Below the pieces are notes generated by a model. That model worked only from the letters and a program-made list of their open reading frames with translations, did not search any database and was not told where the DNA came from. Positions 33,137-42,055 of a DNA stretch of 64,000 nucleotides are shown here, in pieces (the stretch's first letter is position 1; every line of letters starts with the position of its first letter). The stretch comes from Bacteroidota bacterium (GTDB lineage: Bacteria; Bacteroidota; Bacteroidia; NS11-12g; UBA955). Both the position numbers and the translations under genes were made by a program. The stretch lies in assembly GCA_963169345.1 (NCBI GenBank), contig CAUJCT010000053.1, positions 310,001 through 374,000 of the forward strand, given 5' to 3'.

Positions 33137-33712
33137 GTGTTTGAAATAACCCCAAAAGAGCAATTGTTGAAAAATATTCGCAAAGGATTGGTACAGCCTC
33201 TTCCAAATAAGTACCCTTTGCTAAATCTTGAGAAAGAGCTTTTAAAACAAGCTATTCTCAAGACAGATGAAACATTTATCAAACACTGGGTTGATAATGG
33301 TTTTCTATTCAGTGTATTTAAAGGTCAATACGATCTGATACATCAACTTAAGGCAACGTGCTCTAATTATAAACTAGGGCAAATGGCCTTGGATGAAAAA
33401 TCACTTATTAGTCTCTTTAATGATAATGATGTTGCTTTTTTACCAATGGATAAGCTCGAAAAAACCATTGTCTGCAGTTTTTCAAAACTTGAAATTGGCA
33501 CCAATACACTTTATTTCAGCTCCGAAATTCAACCTATAAAATCCTTTCATAAAGCCGAAAATATCTTGCTATTTGGTAAATCTGCTCAAATAGAATCACC
33601 CGAAAACAATAAGTATTTCAGTGAACTCACCATAAAAAGTGATTTAAAAGTTCAGCTACCTATCGCCTACTTCTCTAAATTCAAGCAGGTTTTCCTGTTT
33701 ATTGAAGAGTAA
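33137..33712 (+). CDS. LUD-domain-like protein (LutC-related, tentative)
   Basis: 191 residues starting at a GTG; no ATG is near. The start MFEITPKEQLLKNIRKGL resembles the head of Bacteroidota LUD-domain (lactate utilisation LutC-like) proteins, which begin with a similar FxIxxxExLLKxIRxAL pattern. The later part has a strand TLYFSSE and a C-terminal FKQVFLFIEE that could be the last LUD strand. The gene transcribes toward hmgA with a 115-bp gap and diverges from the polysaccharide operon. No catalytic residues are identifiable. The family call is based on the N-terminus and length only. Confidence 0.45.
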   Translation: MFEITPKEQLLKNIRKGLVQPLPNKYPLLNLEKELLKQAILKTDETFIKHWVDNGFLFSVFKGQYDLIHQLKATCSNYKLGQMALDEKSLISLFNDNDVAFLPMDKLEKTIVCSFSKLEIGTNTLYFSSEIQPIKSFHKAENILLFGKSAQIESPENNKYFSELTIKSDLKVQLPIAYFSKFKQVFLFIEE

Positions 33713-33783
33713 ACTTCATCATAATCGCTGATTTTAGTCAGTATTCATTACTTTTCGTCTATCTAATTGACCAAAGTCAGTTT

Positions 33784-33810
33784 TTGTTTTTGACAGGACA
33801 GATAAACTTG
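33784..33810 (+). promoter_or_regulatory. Candidate promoter of the hmgA operon
   Basis: TTG at 33784-33786, then 16 bases, then TAAACTTG at 33803-33810, which differs from TAnnTTTG at one position. The hmgA ATG follows 17 bases later. Spacing is slightly short for the usual 17-23, so the call is moderate to weak. Confidence 0.35.
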
Positions 33811-33827
33811 CCGTAAATAATAATATT

Positions 33828-35012
33828 ATGCCTATTTATCGTCAAGTTGGAAAGATTCCTAAAAAACGTCATATCGTATTCCGTCAACCAAATGGAGAAT
33901 TATATCACGAAGAACTTTTTGGTACAGAGGGATTTTCAGGTGTATCTTCTTTGGTATATCACCTATATCCGCCAACAATGGTTAAAGATCATGGAAAACC
34001 ATACAGTGTACGTCCTGAAATTGCAATAGAAGATAATCTTCAGGCCAGGAGTTTCATGGGTTTTGAAGTTGATGCGGAGGAAGATTACATTCAAAGTCGC
34101 AAGGTCCTGTTTGTAAACGACGACCTGCATATTGGTCTTGCCTCGCCTATGAATGGTACCGTTGACTACTTTTTTAAGAATGCTGATGCCGACGAAATGT
34201 TGTTCATTCACAAAGGCAGTGGCGTATTAAAAACGATGTACGGTCAAATCGATTTTGAATATGGCGATTATGTCATAATTCCAAGAGGGACTGTGTACAG
34301 TATTCATTTTGAAACAGAAGACAACAAAATATTATTCATAGAATCTTTTAGTCCTATTGAAACTCCTGTCAGGTATCGCAACCAATATGGACAGTTTATG
34401 GAGAATTCTCCTTTTTGCGAGCGCGACATGAAGTTGCCGCATAGCATGGAAACAAACAGCGAAAAAGGTGAGTTCAAAATTAATATTAAGAAAAGAGGTT
34501 TAATATATCCTTATACATACGAGACTCACCCGTTTGATGTTGTTGGGTATGATGGCTGCAGCTATCCTTATGCTATGTCCATTTTCGATTTTGAACCAAT
34601 AACAGGCAGAATTCACATGCCGCCGCCTATTCACCAACATTTTCAGGCCAATAATTTTGTTGTTTGTTCATTTGTGCCGCGTCTATACGATTATCATCCG
34701 GACGCTATTCCGGCTCCTTACCATCATAGCAATATAGATAGCGACGAATTACTATATTATGTTGATGGTGACTTTATGAGCAGAAATAATATTCAAAAAG
34801 GGCAAATAACACTTCACCCTGGGGGCATTCCACATGGTCCACATCCTGGAGCAATCGAGAGAAGTATCGGTAAAAAAGAGACGCAGGAACTGGCAGTAAT
34901 GATAGACCCTTTCAGACCTGTAAAAATAACAAAAGAAGCTTTGAAAATAGAACTACCCGAGTACTTCAAATCATGGGTTAGTAGTGAACAACAAGAAACC
35001 ATCAACTTATAA
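33828..35012 (+). CDS. hmgA: Homogentisate 1,2-dioxygenase
   Basis: 394 residues, close to the short bacterial form. The cupin signature is strong: MPIYRQVGKIPKKRH start, PPPIHQHFQANNFVVCSF near 265-282, the iron-site region PYHHSNIDSDE (297-307) and HPGGIPHGPHPG (330-341) with His336. It opens the ring of homogentisate to maleylacetoacetate using Fe(II) and O2, the step after HPPD in tyrosine degradation. It is the first enzyme gene of the island; hppD follows at 13 bp. The next tyrosine enzymes (isomerase, fumarylacetoacetase) are not in the window. Confidence 0.93.
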   Translation: MPIYRQVGKIPKKRHIVFRQPNGELYHEELFGTEGFSGVSSLVYHLYPPTMVKDHGKPYSVRPEIAIEDNLQARSFMGFEVDAEEDYIQSRKVLFVNDDLHIGLASPMNGTVDYFFKNADADEMLFIHKGSGVLKTMYGQIDFEYGDYVIIPRGTVYSIHFETEDNKILFIESFSPIETPVRYRNQYGQFMENSPFCERDMKLPHSMETNSEKGEFKINIKKRGLIYPYTYETHPFDVVGYDGCSYPYAMSIFDFEPITGRIHMPPPIHQHFQANNFVVCSFVPRLYDYHPDAIPAPYHHSNIDSDELLYYVDGDFMSRNNIQKGQITLHPGGIPHGPHPGAIERSIGKKETQELAVMIDPFRPVKITKEALKIELPEYFKSWVSSEQQETINL

Positions 35013-35025
35013 AAACCAAACAATC

Positions 35026-36186
35026 ATGGATACATTAGATTTGACAAGTGTCAAAAATTTCAATTACGCAGAAAATAAAAAGATATTCGATAAAGCACAG
35101 GATTTTCTGCCAATCAACGGTACAGATTACGTTGAATTGTATGTAGGTAACGCTAAGCAATCTGCTCATTTCTACAAAACAGCATTAGGGTTTCAGGACC
35201 TTGCGTATATGGGTCTGGAAACAGGTTGTAAAGACAGAACATCCTACGCTTTACAACAAGGTAAAATCAGACTGGTATTAACTACTCCCTTTGATCCTGA
35301 AAGTGAAATATCAAAACATCTGATTCAACATGGTGATGGGGTAAAAGTCATAGCACTCTGGGTAGACGATGCTTATGATGCCTTTGAACAAACTGTTAAA
35401 AGAGGCGCAAAACCTTATATTCAACCTGAAACAATTGAAGATAAAGATGGCATAATCCGTCGTTCAGGTATTCATACTTATGGAGATACAGTTCATATAT
35501 TTATTGAAAGAAAAAATTATAACGGAATATTCCTTCCTGGATATGAAAAACTTGAAACCGAATACAAGCCTATACCAACCGGATTAAAATACATTGACCA
35601 CATGGTTGGCAATGTAGAGCTCGGAGCGATGAATGTATGGTCTGAATTCTATGCCAATGTAATGGGTTTTGCTAATCTGGTGACATTTGATGACAAAGAT
35701 ATATCGACCGAATACACAGCATTGATGAGCAAAGTTATGACCAATGGCAATGGGTATATCAAATTTCCAATCAACGAACCTGCCATCGGCAAAAAGAAAT
35801 CACAGGTAGAAGAGTATCTTGATTTCTATCGTGGTCCTGGTTGTCAACACATAGCTGTAGCGACTGATGATATTGTCTTCACTATATCAGAAATGAGAAA
35901 AAGAGGTGTAGAGTTTCTCTATGTCCCAGGCACCTACTATGATACGGTTAAAGAAAGAGTTGGTATTATCGAAGAAGACCTGGAAGAATTGAAAAGATGG
36001 GGTATTATGGTAGATCGCGATGAAGAAGGTTACTTGCTACAGATTTTCACAAAACCTGTAGAAGACAGACCAACTCTGTTCTTTGAAATTATTCAGAGAA
36101 AAGGGGCTAAGTCGTTTGGAAAAGGTAATTTTCAAGCTTTATTCGAAAGCATTGAAGCGGAACAAGCCAGAAGAGGAACACTCTAA
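35026..36186 (+). CDS. hppD: 4-hydroxyphenylpyruvate dioxygenase
   Basis: 386 residues from the ATG at 35026. A GTG at 34984 is open but would overlap hmgA by 29 bp. Two VOC-fold halves: YVELYVGN opens the first and YIDHMVGN the second. The 2-His-1-Glu iron site is H192 (DHMVGN), H275 (CQHIAVAT) and E354 (LFFEIIQR). The enzyme converts 4-hydroxyphenylpyruvate to homogentisate, the substrate of the adjacent HmgA. The C-terminal GKGNFQALFESIE helix is typical. Confidence 0.95.
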   Translation: MDTLDLTSVKNFNYAENKKIFDKAQDFLPINGTDYVELYVGNAKQSAHFYKTALGFQDLAYMGLETGCKDRTSYALQQGKIRLVLTTPFDPESEISKHLIQHGDGVKVIALWVDDAYDAFEQTVKRGAKPYIQPETIEDKDGIIRRSGIHTYGDTVHIFIERKNYNGIFLPGYEKLETEYKPIPTGLKYIDHMVGNVELGAMNVWSEFYANVMGFANLVTFDDKDISTEYTALMSKVMTNGNGYIKFPINEPAIGKKKSQVEEYLDFYRGPGCQHIAVATDDIVFTISEMRKRGVEFLYVPGTYYDTVKERVGIIEEDLEELKRWGIMVDRDEEGYLLQIFTKPVEDRPTLFFEIIQRKGAKSFGKGNFQALFESIEAEQARRGTL

Positions 36187-36197
36187 TTTTCTAATTT

Positions 36198-36725
36198 ATG
36201 GCTATATTAAATCCCATTAATTTTCAAAAATGGGTGAATGAGAACAAACATTTGCTCAAACCACCCGTTGGTAATCAGGTTATATATAAAGATGCTGAAA
36301 CTATTGTCATGGTAGTTGGGGGCCCTAATAACAGAAAGGATTATCACTACAATGAAGGCGAAGAATTTTTTTATCAGCTTGAAGGTGATATGCAACTTCC
36401 TATCATTGAAAATGGTAAAAAAAGAGTGATTGAAATAAAAGAAGGGGATATTTTTCTTTTGCCTCCAAAAGTGCCACATTCTCCTCAGAGAAAAGCCAAT
36501 ACACTTGGTCTTGTTATTGAGCGAAAAAGAGCCGATCAGGAGATAGATTCATGCATGTGGTTTTGTGAATCGTGTGACAATTTACTTTATAAGGCAGATT
36601 TCAAATTGGTTGATATTGTTGAGCAATTGCCAAAACTCATGCAATCTTTCTATGATAATTTGACATTGCGTACCTGCCAAAAATGTGGGACTATAATGGA
36701 ACCTCCAACTTTAAAAACAGAATAA
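36198..36725 (+). CDS. nbaC: 3-hydroxyanthranilate 3,4-dioxygenase
   Basis: 175 residues. Cupin iron ligands H50, E56 (DYHYNEGEEFF) and H94 (KVPHSP) align with the known bacterial enzyme, and R46 lies in the substrate loop NNRKDYH. A second, rubredoxin-like metal site is complete: C123, C126, C160 and C163. The enzyme cleaves 3-hydroxyanthranilate to aminocarboxymuconate semialdehyde, the precursor of quinolinate and NAD or of further degradation. It lies 11 bp after hppD and 1 bp before the KMO gene. Confidence 0.93.
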   Translation: MAILNPINFQKWVNENKHLLKPPVGNQVIYKDAETIVMVVGGPNNRKDYHYNEGEEFFYQLEGDMQLPIIENGKKRVIEIKEGDIFLLPPKVPHSPQRKANTLGLVIERKRADQEIDSCMWFCESCDNLLYKADFKLVDIVEQLPKLMQSFYDNLTLRTCQKCGTIMEPPTLKTE

Positions 36726-36726
36726 T

Positions 36727-38082
36727 ATGAAACAAGCAACAATAATTGGATCAGGATTAGTAGGTTCTCTTTGGGCCATATACTTAAATAAGGCTGGCTA
36801 TAAGGTTAATCTTTTGGAGAGACGTCCTGATATGAGAAAAAATCCGATTTCAGCCGGAAAATCCATCAATTTAGCCATTTCATACAGAGGCTGGAAAGCC
36901 CTTGACTCCATAGGTGCCGGTGATATCATAAGAAAAAGCGCCATTCCAATGTATGGTCGTACAGTGCATCATCCTGATGGTACTTGTTCTTTTCAAACCT
37001 ATGGTATAAACAATCAGGCTATATATTCTGTTTCCCGGGGAGAAATTAATAGTGTATTGATGGATTTAGCTGAAAGTTCAGGAAATACCGAATTGTATTT
37101 TGATAGTTATTGTACCGGTATAGACATGAATAAGAACATTGCCTACTTTGAACACAACAACAATGGGGTAAAGTTCGATATCAAATCTGATGTCATTTTT
37201 GCGACTGATGGTGCTTTTTCATCAGTCAGGTACAATTCTATGCAAAAAATGGATAGATTTTCCTATAGTCAGAATTACATTGATGATGGTTATAAAGAAA
37301 TAATATTACCAGCAAACGCTGATGGTTCTTATAAGTTAGATAAGAATTCCTTGCATATTTGGCCCAGAGGAAGATTTATGCTAATTGCCTTACCTAACCC
37401 TGAAGGGTCTTTTACATGTACACTTTTTATGCCTTTTGAAGGTCATAAATATTGTTTCAATAATTTAAAAACCAAGCATGACGTAATTGCATTGTTCAGG
37501 GAAATGTTCTCAGACTTCTATGATTTGATGCCTGAGATTGCAGAGACCTGGGATGAACATCCAATTTCATCCTTAGCAATTATCAGATGTTTCCCATGGC
37601 ATTTTAATCAAACAGTTTTGATGGGAGATGCCGCTCACGCCACAGTACCATTTTATGGTCAAGGTATGAATGCAGGATTTGAAGATTGTACGGTGTTGTT
37701 TGGCTTAATGGAAAAATTTGGTGACGATTGGAAGGCTTGCTTTGAAGCTTATGAAAAGTTACGCAAACCCAATGGTGACGCGGTTCAGGATTTATCTTTG
37801 CAAAATTATCTTATAATGAGAGACAAGGTAAATGATCCTAATTTTATCTTACAGCAAAAAGTCGAAAAACGAATTCATGAATTGTATCCCGATCTATACT
37901 TACCTTTGTACTCGATGGTATCATTCAGTGATATTGAGTATCATACTGCATTAGAACAAGGTAAAAAGCAAGATGCAGAGATGAAATCATTCATTGAAAA
38001 ACATCAGATAACCGCCTCTATGAAAGATGAACAAATTGATAAAATCATTCACAAGGCTTTAGGAAAGGAAATATTGGTTTAA
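36727..38082 (+). CDS. kmo: Kynurenine 3-monooxygenase
   Basis: 451 residues. FAD-binding GSGLVGS (8-14) followed by NLLERRPDMR, an internal RSAIPMYGRTVHHPDG segment, and the flavin motif LMGDAAHATVPFYGQGMNAGFEDC near 299-322. Together these identify KMO rather than a generic PHBH-type hydroxylase. It hydroxylates L-kynurenine with NADPH and O2. The C-terminal 80 residues are the usual membrane-proximal region, but no strong membrane helix is visible. The gene is in an operon with the dioxygenase before it and TDO after it (5 bp). Confidence 0.93.
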   Translation: MKQATIIGSGLVGSLWAIYLNKAGYKVNLLERRPDMRKNPISAGKSINLAISYRGWKALDSIGAGDIIRKSAIPMYGRTVHHPDGTCSFQTYGINNQAIYSVSRGEINSVLMDLAESSGNTELYFDSYCTGIDMNKNIAYFEHNNNGVKFDIKSDVIFATDGAFSSVRYNSMQKMDRFSYSQNYIDDGYKEIILPANADGSYKLDKNSLHIWPRGRFMLIALPNPEGSFTCTLFMPFEGHKYCFNNLKTKHDVIALFREMFSDFYDLMPEIAETWDEHPISSLAIIRCFPWHFNQTVLMGDAAHATVPFYGQGMNAGFEDCTVLFGLMEKFGDDWKACFEAYEKLRKPNGDAVQDLSLQNYLIMRDKVNDPNFILQQKVEKRIHELYPDLYLPLYSMVSFSDIEYHTALEQGKKQDAEMKSFIEKHQITASMKDEQIDKIIHKALGKEILV

Positions 38083-38087
38083 ATAAA

Positions 38088-39014
38088 ATGAAAGAAAATC
38101 AAATCGAGTTATTAAAGAGAATTGAAGAAAAATTCGCTGCTATCGACCAAAATCCGGACACTCATTTAGAGGGACTGGTATGGGCCAAACCTATTACCTA
38201 TTGGGATTATATTCAACCTGAAGCTTTACTAAGTCTTCAAATACAAAGAACAACTTTGCCTGATGAAATGGTGTTTATTATGTATCACCAGATTAATGAG
38301 TTATTGTTCAAAATGATTTTATGGGAAATAGATCAGGTGTGTCTTTCTGAAAATGTTGAAGCAGATTTTTTCTCTGAAAAACTCAGAAGAATAAGTCGTT
38401 ATTTTGATATGCTATCATCTTCATTCGATATCATGGGGGATGGGATGGAAATCGCTCAGTATATGAAATTCAGAAATACCCTGACTCCTGCAAGTGGTTT
38501 TCAAAGTGCACAATACAGAGTAATTGAATTTGCATCAACTGAATTAATCAATCTTATAGATAACAGATTCCGAGCTACTATCGATCGCAATACACCTTAT
38601 GAGCACGCCTACGATCATTTATATTGGCAGGCAGCAGGAAAAGACCATGCAACCGGCAAAAAATCAACCTTAATTCGTTTGTTTGAGGAGAAATATAAAA
38701 CAGATTTCCTTAGAAAAATGGAACATTACAACACGCGCAATCTCTGGACTAAATTTAAATCCTTGCCCGATCATGTTAAAAGTAATGAAAACCTAATCAA
38801 AGCTATGAGGCATTACGACCGCACAGTCAATGTTTCATGGGTAATGGCTCATTATCACGCTGCCGAAAAGTATCTGGAAAGCGGCCCTAAAAAAGCTGAA
38901 GCAACCGGCGGAAGTGATTGGAAAAAATACATGCATCCAAAATATCAAAGAAGAATATTCTTTCCCGAGTTATGGAGCGAGGAAGAATTAAGAACCTGGG
39001 GTGAGGATGTTTAG
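38088..39014 (+). CDS. kynA: Tryptophan 2,3-dioxygenase
   Basis: 308 residues, all alpha as expected. Family motifs: TYWDYIQPEALLSLQ near 37-51, EMVFIMYHQINELLFKM near 60-76 (substrate-region His67), RNTLTPASGFQSAQYR near 133-148, and a C-terminal VMAHYHAAEKYL plus ATGGSDW region holding the heme-side His and the TGGS substrate loop. It opens the indole ring of L-tryptophan to N-formylkynurenine, the first step of the kynurenine pathway. Its stop overlaps the stop of the convergent lipoprotein gene. Confidence 0.93.
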   Translation: MKENQIELLKRIEEKFAAIDQNPDTHLEGLVWAKPITYWDYIQPEALLSLQIQRTTLPDEMVFIMYHQINELLFKMILWEIDQVCLSENVEADFFSEKLRRISRYFDMLSSSFDIMGDGMEIAQYMKFRNTLTPASGFQSAQYRVIEFASTELINLIDNRFRATIDRNTPYEHAYDHLYWQAAGKDHATGKKSTLIRLFEEKYKTDFLRKMEHYNTRNLWTKFKSLPDHVKSNENLIKAMRHYDRTVNVSWVMAHYHAAEKYLESGPKKAEATGGSDWKKYMHPKYQRRIFFPELWSEEELRTWGEDV

Positions 39015-39466
39015 TGAGTTCTGAGATTAAATTTCAAGTTAAAACTTAAACTATCTGTTGTTTTACAGCTCAAAGAGAAATTATATACTTCATTTTTTAT
39101 TAGTTGCTGATCCTGGATGATTCCTGTCATTTCGAATTCTGAGATTAAATTCATAACATCGAGATTCTGACCCGGTTCTACATCATTTATTTTTTTATCA
39201 CAAATCAAATTAATTGTTGATGGAACTATTTTATTTTTGTGGATATCAGCAGCTTGTAGTTTATTATAAGTAAGGCAAATTTGTTTGGAAGCTTCCTGAA
39301 TTTCCTTGTCCGCTTTAGCCTTAATAACAAATACGGATTGCGAACCTTTTGTATAATTAGTATCTGTACTTAATAAAAGTCCAACAATTCGAACACTATC
39401 AGGTTTTGGCGTGCACATGCAGGAAACAAGCATTAGAATTAGTATCATATAAATTGAGTATTTCAT
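39011..39466 (-). CDS. Small lipoprotein of unknown function
   Basis: 151 residues. The signal MKYSIYMILILMLVSC ends in a lipobox with Cys16, so it is probably a lipid-anchored periplasmic or outer membrane protein. The mature part looks beta-rich (SVRIVGLLL, QSVFVIKAKA, EFEMTGII, YNFSLSCKTT). I recognise no family. It converges with kynA and shares a 4-bp stop overlap with it, and it diverges from the M16 peptidase operon by 106 bp. Confidence 0.6.
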   Translation of the reverse strand: MKYSIYMILILMLVSCMCTPKPDSVRIVGLLLSTDTNYTKGSQSVFVIKAKADKEIQEASKQICLTYNKLQAADIHKNKIVPSTINLICDKKINDVEPGQNLDVMNLISEFEMTGIIQDQQLIKNEVYNFSLSCKTTDSLSFNLKFNLRTH

Positions 39467-39560
39467 GTTTTAAACAGTCTTATTCACACGAATTTACAAA
39501 CAAATAACTTAATAAAACAATTCTATATGCTGAAACTACATGGAATAGAGACACCATTCG

Positions 39561-39568
39561 TATCTTTG
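39561..39568 (+). promoter_or_regulatory. -7 box (TATCTTTG) four bases before the M16 peptidase start
   Basis: A perfect TAnnTTTG box is followed by four bases and the GTG start at 39573. With a transcription start a few bases past the box, the mRNA would be leaderless or nearly so. No TTG is seen at -33 spacing. The downstream frame shows family similarity within a few residues of the GTG, so a much later start is unlikely. Confidence 0.5.
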
Positions 39569-39572
39569 CAAG

Positions 39573-40811
39573 GTGATAAACTACAACATCAGTAAGTTAG
39601 AGAACGGATTAACCCTCATACATCATGAAGACAATAATACAAATCTATGCGTAAGTAATCTGTTGTATAACGTTGGTGCCAGGGATGAAAACCCTGATAA
39701 AACCGGATTTGCTCATTTATTCGAACATCTAATGTTTGGGGGATCTGTTAATATATCTTCATTTGATACTCCTTTACAAAAAGCCAGCGGCGAAAACAAT
39801 GCATTTACAAGTAATGACATTACGAATTACTATATAACCCTGCCTTCTCAAAACATAGAAACCGCATTGTGGCTAGAAAGTGACCGAATGCTCAGACTTG
39901 ATTTTTCAGAAAAATCTCTGAATGTGCAAAAGGGTGTGGTTATAGAAGAATTTAAACAAAGGTATCTTAATCAACCATATGGGGATGCCTGGCTCAAATT
40001 AAGACCTTTGGCTTACGAAGTACACCCTTATCAATGGGCCACAATTGGAAAAGAAATCAGTCATATTGAAAATGCTAGTCTAGAGGATGTCATAGCGTTT
40101 TTTGAAAGATACTATAATCCCTCTAATGCTATTTTGTGCTTAGCCGGAAATATTGACTTTAAAACTGCAAAAGAACTCACTCAAAAATGGTTTGGTGACA
40201 TACCTTCTGGTCCTGTCAATAAAAATAAATATCCTCAGGAACCGGTTCCTTCAAAACGAAAGGAAAAAACCATTGAAGCCAAGGTTCCACAGAATGGTTT
40301 GTACATGGCTTTTCAAATGGTGGAGCGCACCCATCCCCTGTACTTCGGTTTCGATTTATTGTCAGATATTTTATCCGGAACAGAATCTTCCAGGTTCATG
40401 AATATATTGGTTAAGGAAAAGGCCATTTTCACCCACGTTCATGCCTATATAAGCGGAGAGATAGATAAGGGATTATTTATTATTGACGGAAAGCTGAAAG
40501 ATGGTATAGACTTCAAAGATGCTGAAAATGCTGTTATGGAGATATTGATAGACATTTCATTAAATGGAATATCAAAAACCGAATTAACTAAAGTTAAAAA
40601 CAAAGTCATTACAAGCAACCTATTTTCAAAGACATCTGTCTTAAATAAGGCTATGGCTCTATGTTATGCGCATTTATTGGGCGACATTGAATTGGTGAAT
40701 ACAGAAATTGAAGCCCTGAAATCCATATCGGAAGAAGAAATTAAGCAGATTTGCAAAGACTACCTGACTACAGAAAACCGCAGTGTATTAAAATACATAT
40801 CCAAACAATGA
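39573..40811 (+). CDS. M16 family zinc metallopeptidase, catalytic subunit
   Basis: 412 residues from a GTG. The inverted zinc motif HLFEH is at 48-52 (GFAHLFEHLMF), with the distal Glu in VVIEEFKQRY near 125-130, so the subunit should be active. There is no signal peptide, suggesting a cytoplasmic location or an unusual export route. It is coupled by ATGA to a second M16 protein without the zinc motif. Active/inactive M16 pairs like this form heterodimeric peptidases similar to mitochondrial processing peptidase. It is the first gene of the operon reaching mnmG. Confidence 0.88.
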   Translation: MINYNISKLENGLTLIHHEDNNTNLCVSNLLYNVGARDENPDKTGFAHLFEHLMFGGSVNISSFDTPLQKASGENNAFTSNDITNYYITLPSQNIETALWLESDRMLRLDFSEKSLNVQKGVVIEEFKQRYLNQPYGDAWLKLRPLAYEVHPYQWATIGKEISHIENASLEDVIAFFERYYNPSNAILCLAGNIDFKTAKELTQKWFGDIPSGPVNKNKYPQEPVPSKRKEKTIEAKVPQNGLYMAFQMVERTHPLYFGFDLLSDILSGTESSRFMNILVKEKAIFTHVHAYISGEIDKGLFIIDGKLKDGIDFKDAENAVMEILIDISLNGISKTELTKVKNKVITSNLFSKTSVLNKAMALCYAHLLGDIELVNTEIEALKSISEEEIKQICKDYLTTENRSVLKYISKQ

Positions 40812-42055
40812 ACAGAAAAGACGCACCAGAAATTCAAATAATAGATAAGATTCACACCGGCTTTCCGGAAAGAAATGGTCGAATTTTCAGAATCGATTCC
40901 GAAGAAGCCGTATTTAAACTTGAGATTATTTATCCAAATGCCGGATATGGAATTTATAAAAATAAGTTCCACGCTTTATATGGCATGGATTTGCTGTTAA
41001 GTGGCACAGCTGATCAAAGCGCTTCAGAAATTTCAGAATCTTTAGATCAACTTGGCTCTTTTGTTTTTAAAAATTGTGATTATTACAATGCTTCCATAAC
41101 CATATATGGATTAAGTGAGCATCTTGAAAACACACTTAAAATTGTTCATAACTCTATTGAAAAATGTATTTATGTAGATAATGAACTAACTGTATATAAA
41201 AATAGAAAAATCAGTGAGTTAAACATTAACTTAAATAAAACAAATTTTCAAGCCAACAGAGCAATAAACGACTTGATATTTGGAGATAATCATCCATATT
41301 CACAGAAATCAGATGAAAAATTAATACAATCTATTCAAAACTCTGAACTTCTCGAATTCAAGAAAAATGCATTAACAGAACCCTATTTTATATATACCGG
41401 CCCTAAAGAAACAACTATCGAAAACACAATAGCATCATTTGGTTTTGATATTCGGGGTGAAATGCCAATAGTCATTGAAGAAAAGGCGCCTGTTATTGCC
41501 TGCAGCAGAAAGCTGATTCCGGTTGGAGGCTCTACACAAAACTCTATTCGATTCGGAAAAATACTACCATCGAGACAAGATCCGGATTATTTTAGTCTTA
41601 GCTTAATGAATCTGGTATTGGGTGGGTTTTTCGGCTCACGCTTAATGAAGAACATACGAGAAGAGAAAGGTCTAACCTATGGTATACACTCATCTATAAC
41701 ACCCTTCAAAAAATTCAGTTTATTCAAAATAAGTTCCGAGTGCAACAACGAACTTAGTGAAACGGTAAAAAACGAGATTGAAAAGGAAATTATTCAATTG
41801 CAGACCGACTTAATAAGCGACGAAGAACTAACTATTGCAAGAAACTACATGCTAGGAAGCCTGCTTAGAAATTTTGATGGTGCCTTTAACATCAGTGAGC
41901 GTTTAAAGGCCTATTTGGAATTAGAGACTGAGCAAGGTTATTATGAGAGATATTTCCTGGCGATTAACCAAATTACACCTGAGCAAATTCGGGCGTGTGC
42001 AAACAATTATTTAGATATAAAGACGTTAAATTATTGTGTAGCCGGTGAGGTTTAA
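40808..42055 (+). CDS. M16 family peptidase-like protein, non-catalytic subunit
   Basis: 415 residues from the ATG at 40808, which overlaps the first subunit stop as ATGA. An earlier in-frame start at 40751 would overlap by 61 bp and is less likely. The HxxEH motif is absent: the equivalent segment reads FHALYGMDLLLSGTAD. The C-terminal M16 domain is clear, with LMNLVLGGFFGSRLMKNIREEKGLTYGI carrying the substrate-binding R/Y pair. Expected role: partner of the zinc subunit upstream. Substrates unknown. Confidence 0.85.
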   Translation: MNRKDAPEIQIIDKIHTGFPERNGRIFRIDSEEAVFKLEIIYPNAGYGIYKNKFHALYGMDLLLSGTADQSASEISESLDQLGSFVFKNCDYYNASITIYGLSEHLENTLKIVHNSIEKCIYVDNELTVYKNRKISELNINLNKTNFQANRAINDLIFGDNHPYSQKSDEKLIQSIQNSELLEFKKNALTEPYFIYTGPKETTIENTIASFGFDIRGEMPIVIEEKAPVIACSRKLIPVGGSTQNSIRFGKILPSRQDPDYFSLSLMNLVLGGFFGSRLMKNIREEKGLTYGIHSSITPFKKFSLFKISSECNNELSETVKNEIEKEIIQLQTDLISDEELTIARNYMLGSLLRNFDGAFNISERLKAYLELETEQGYYERYFLAINQITPEQIRACANNYLDIKTLNYCVAGEV

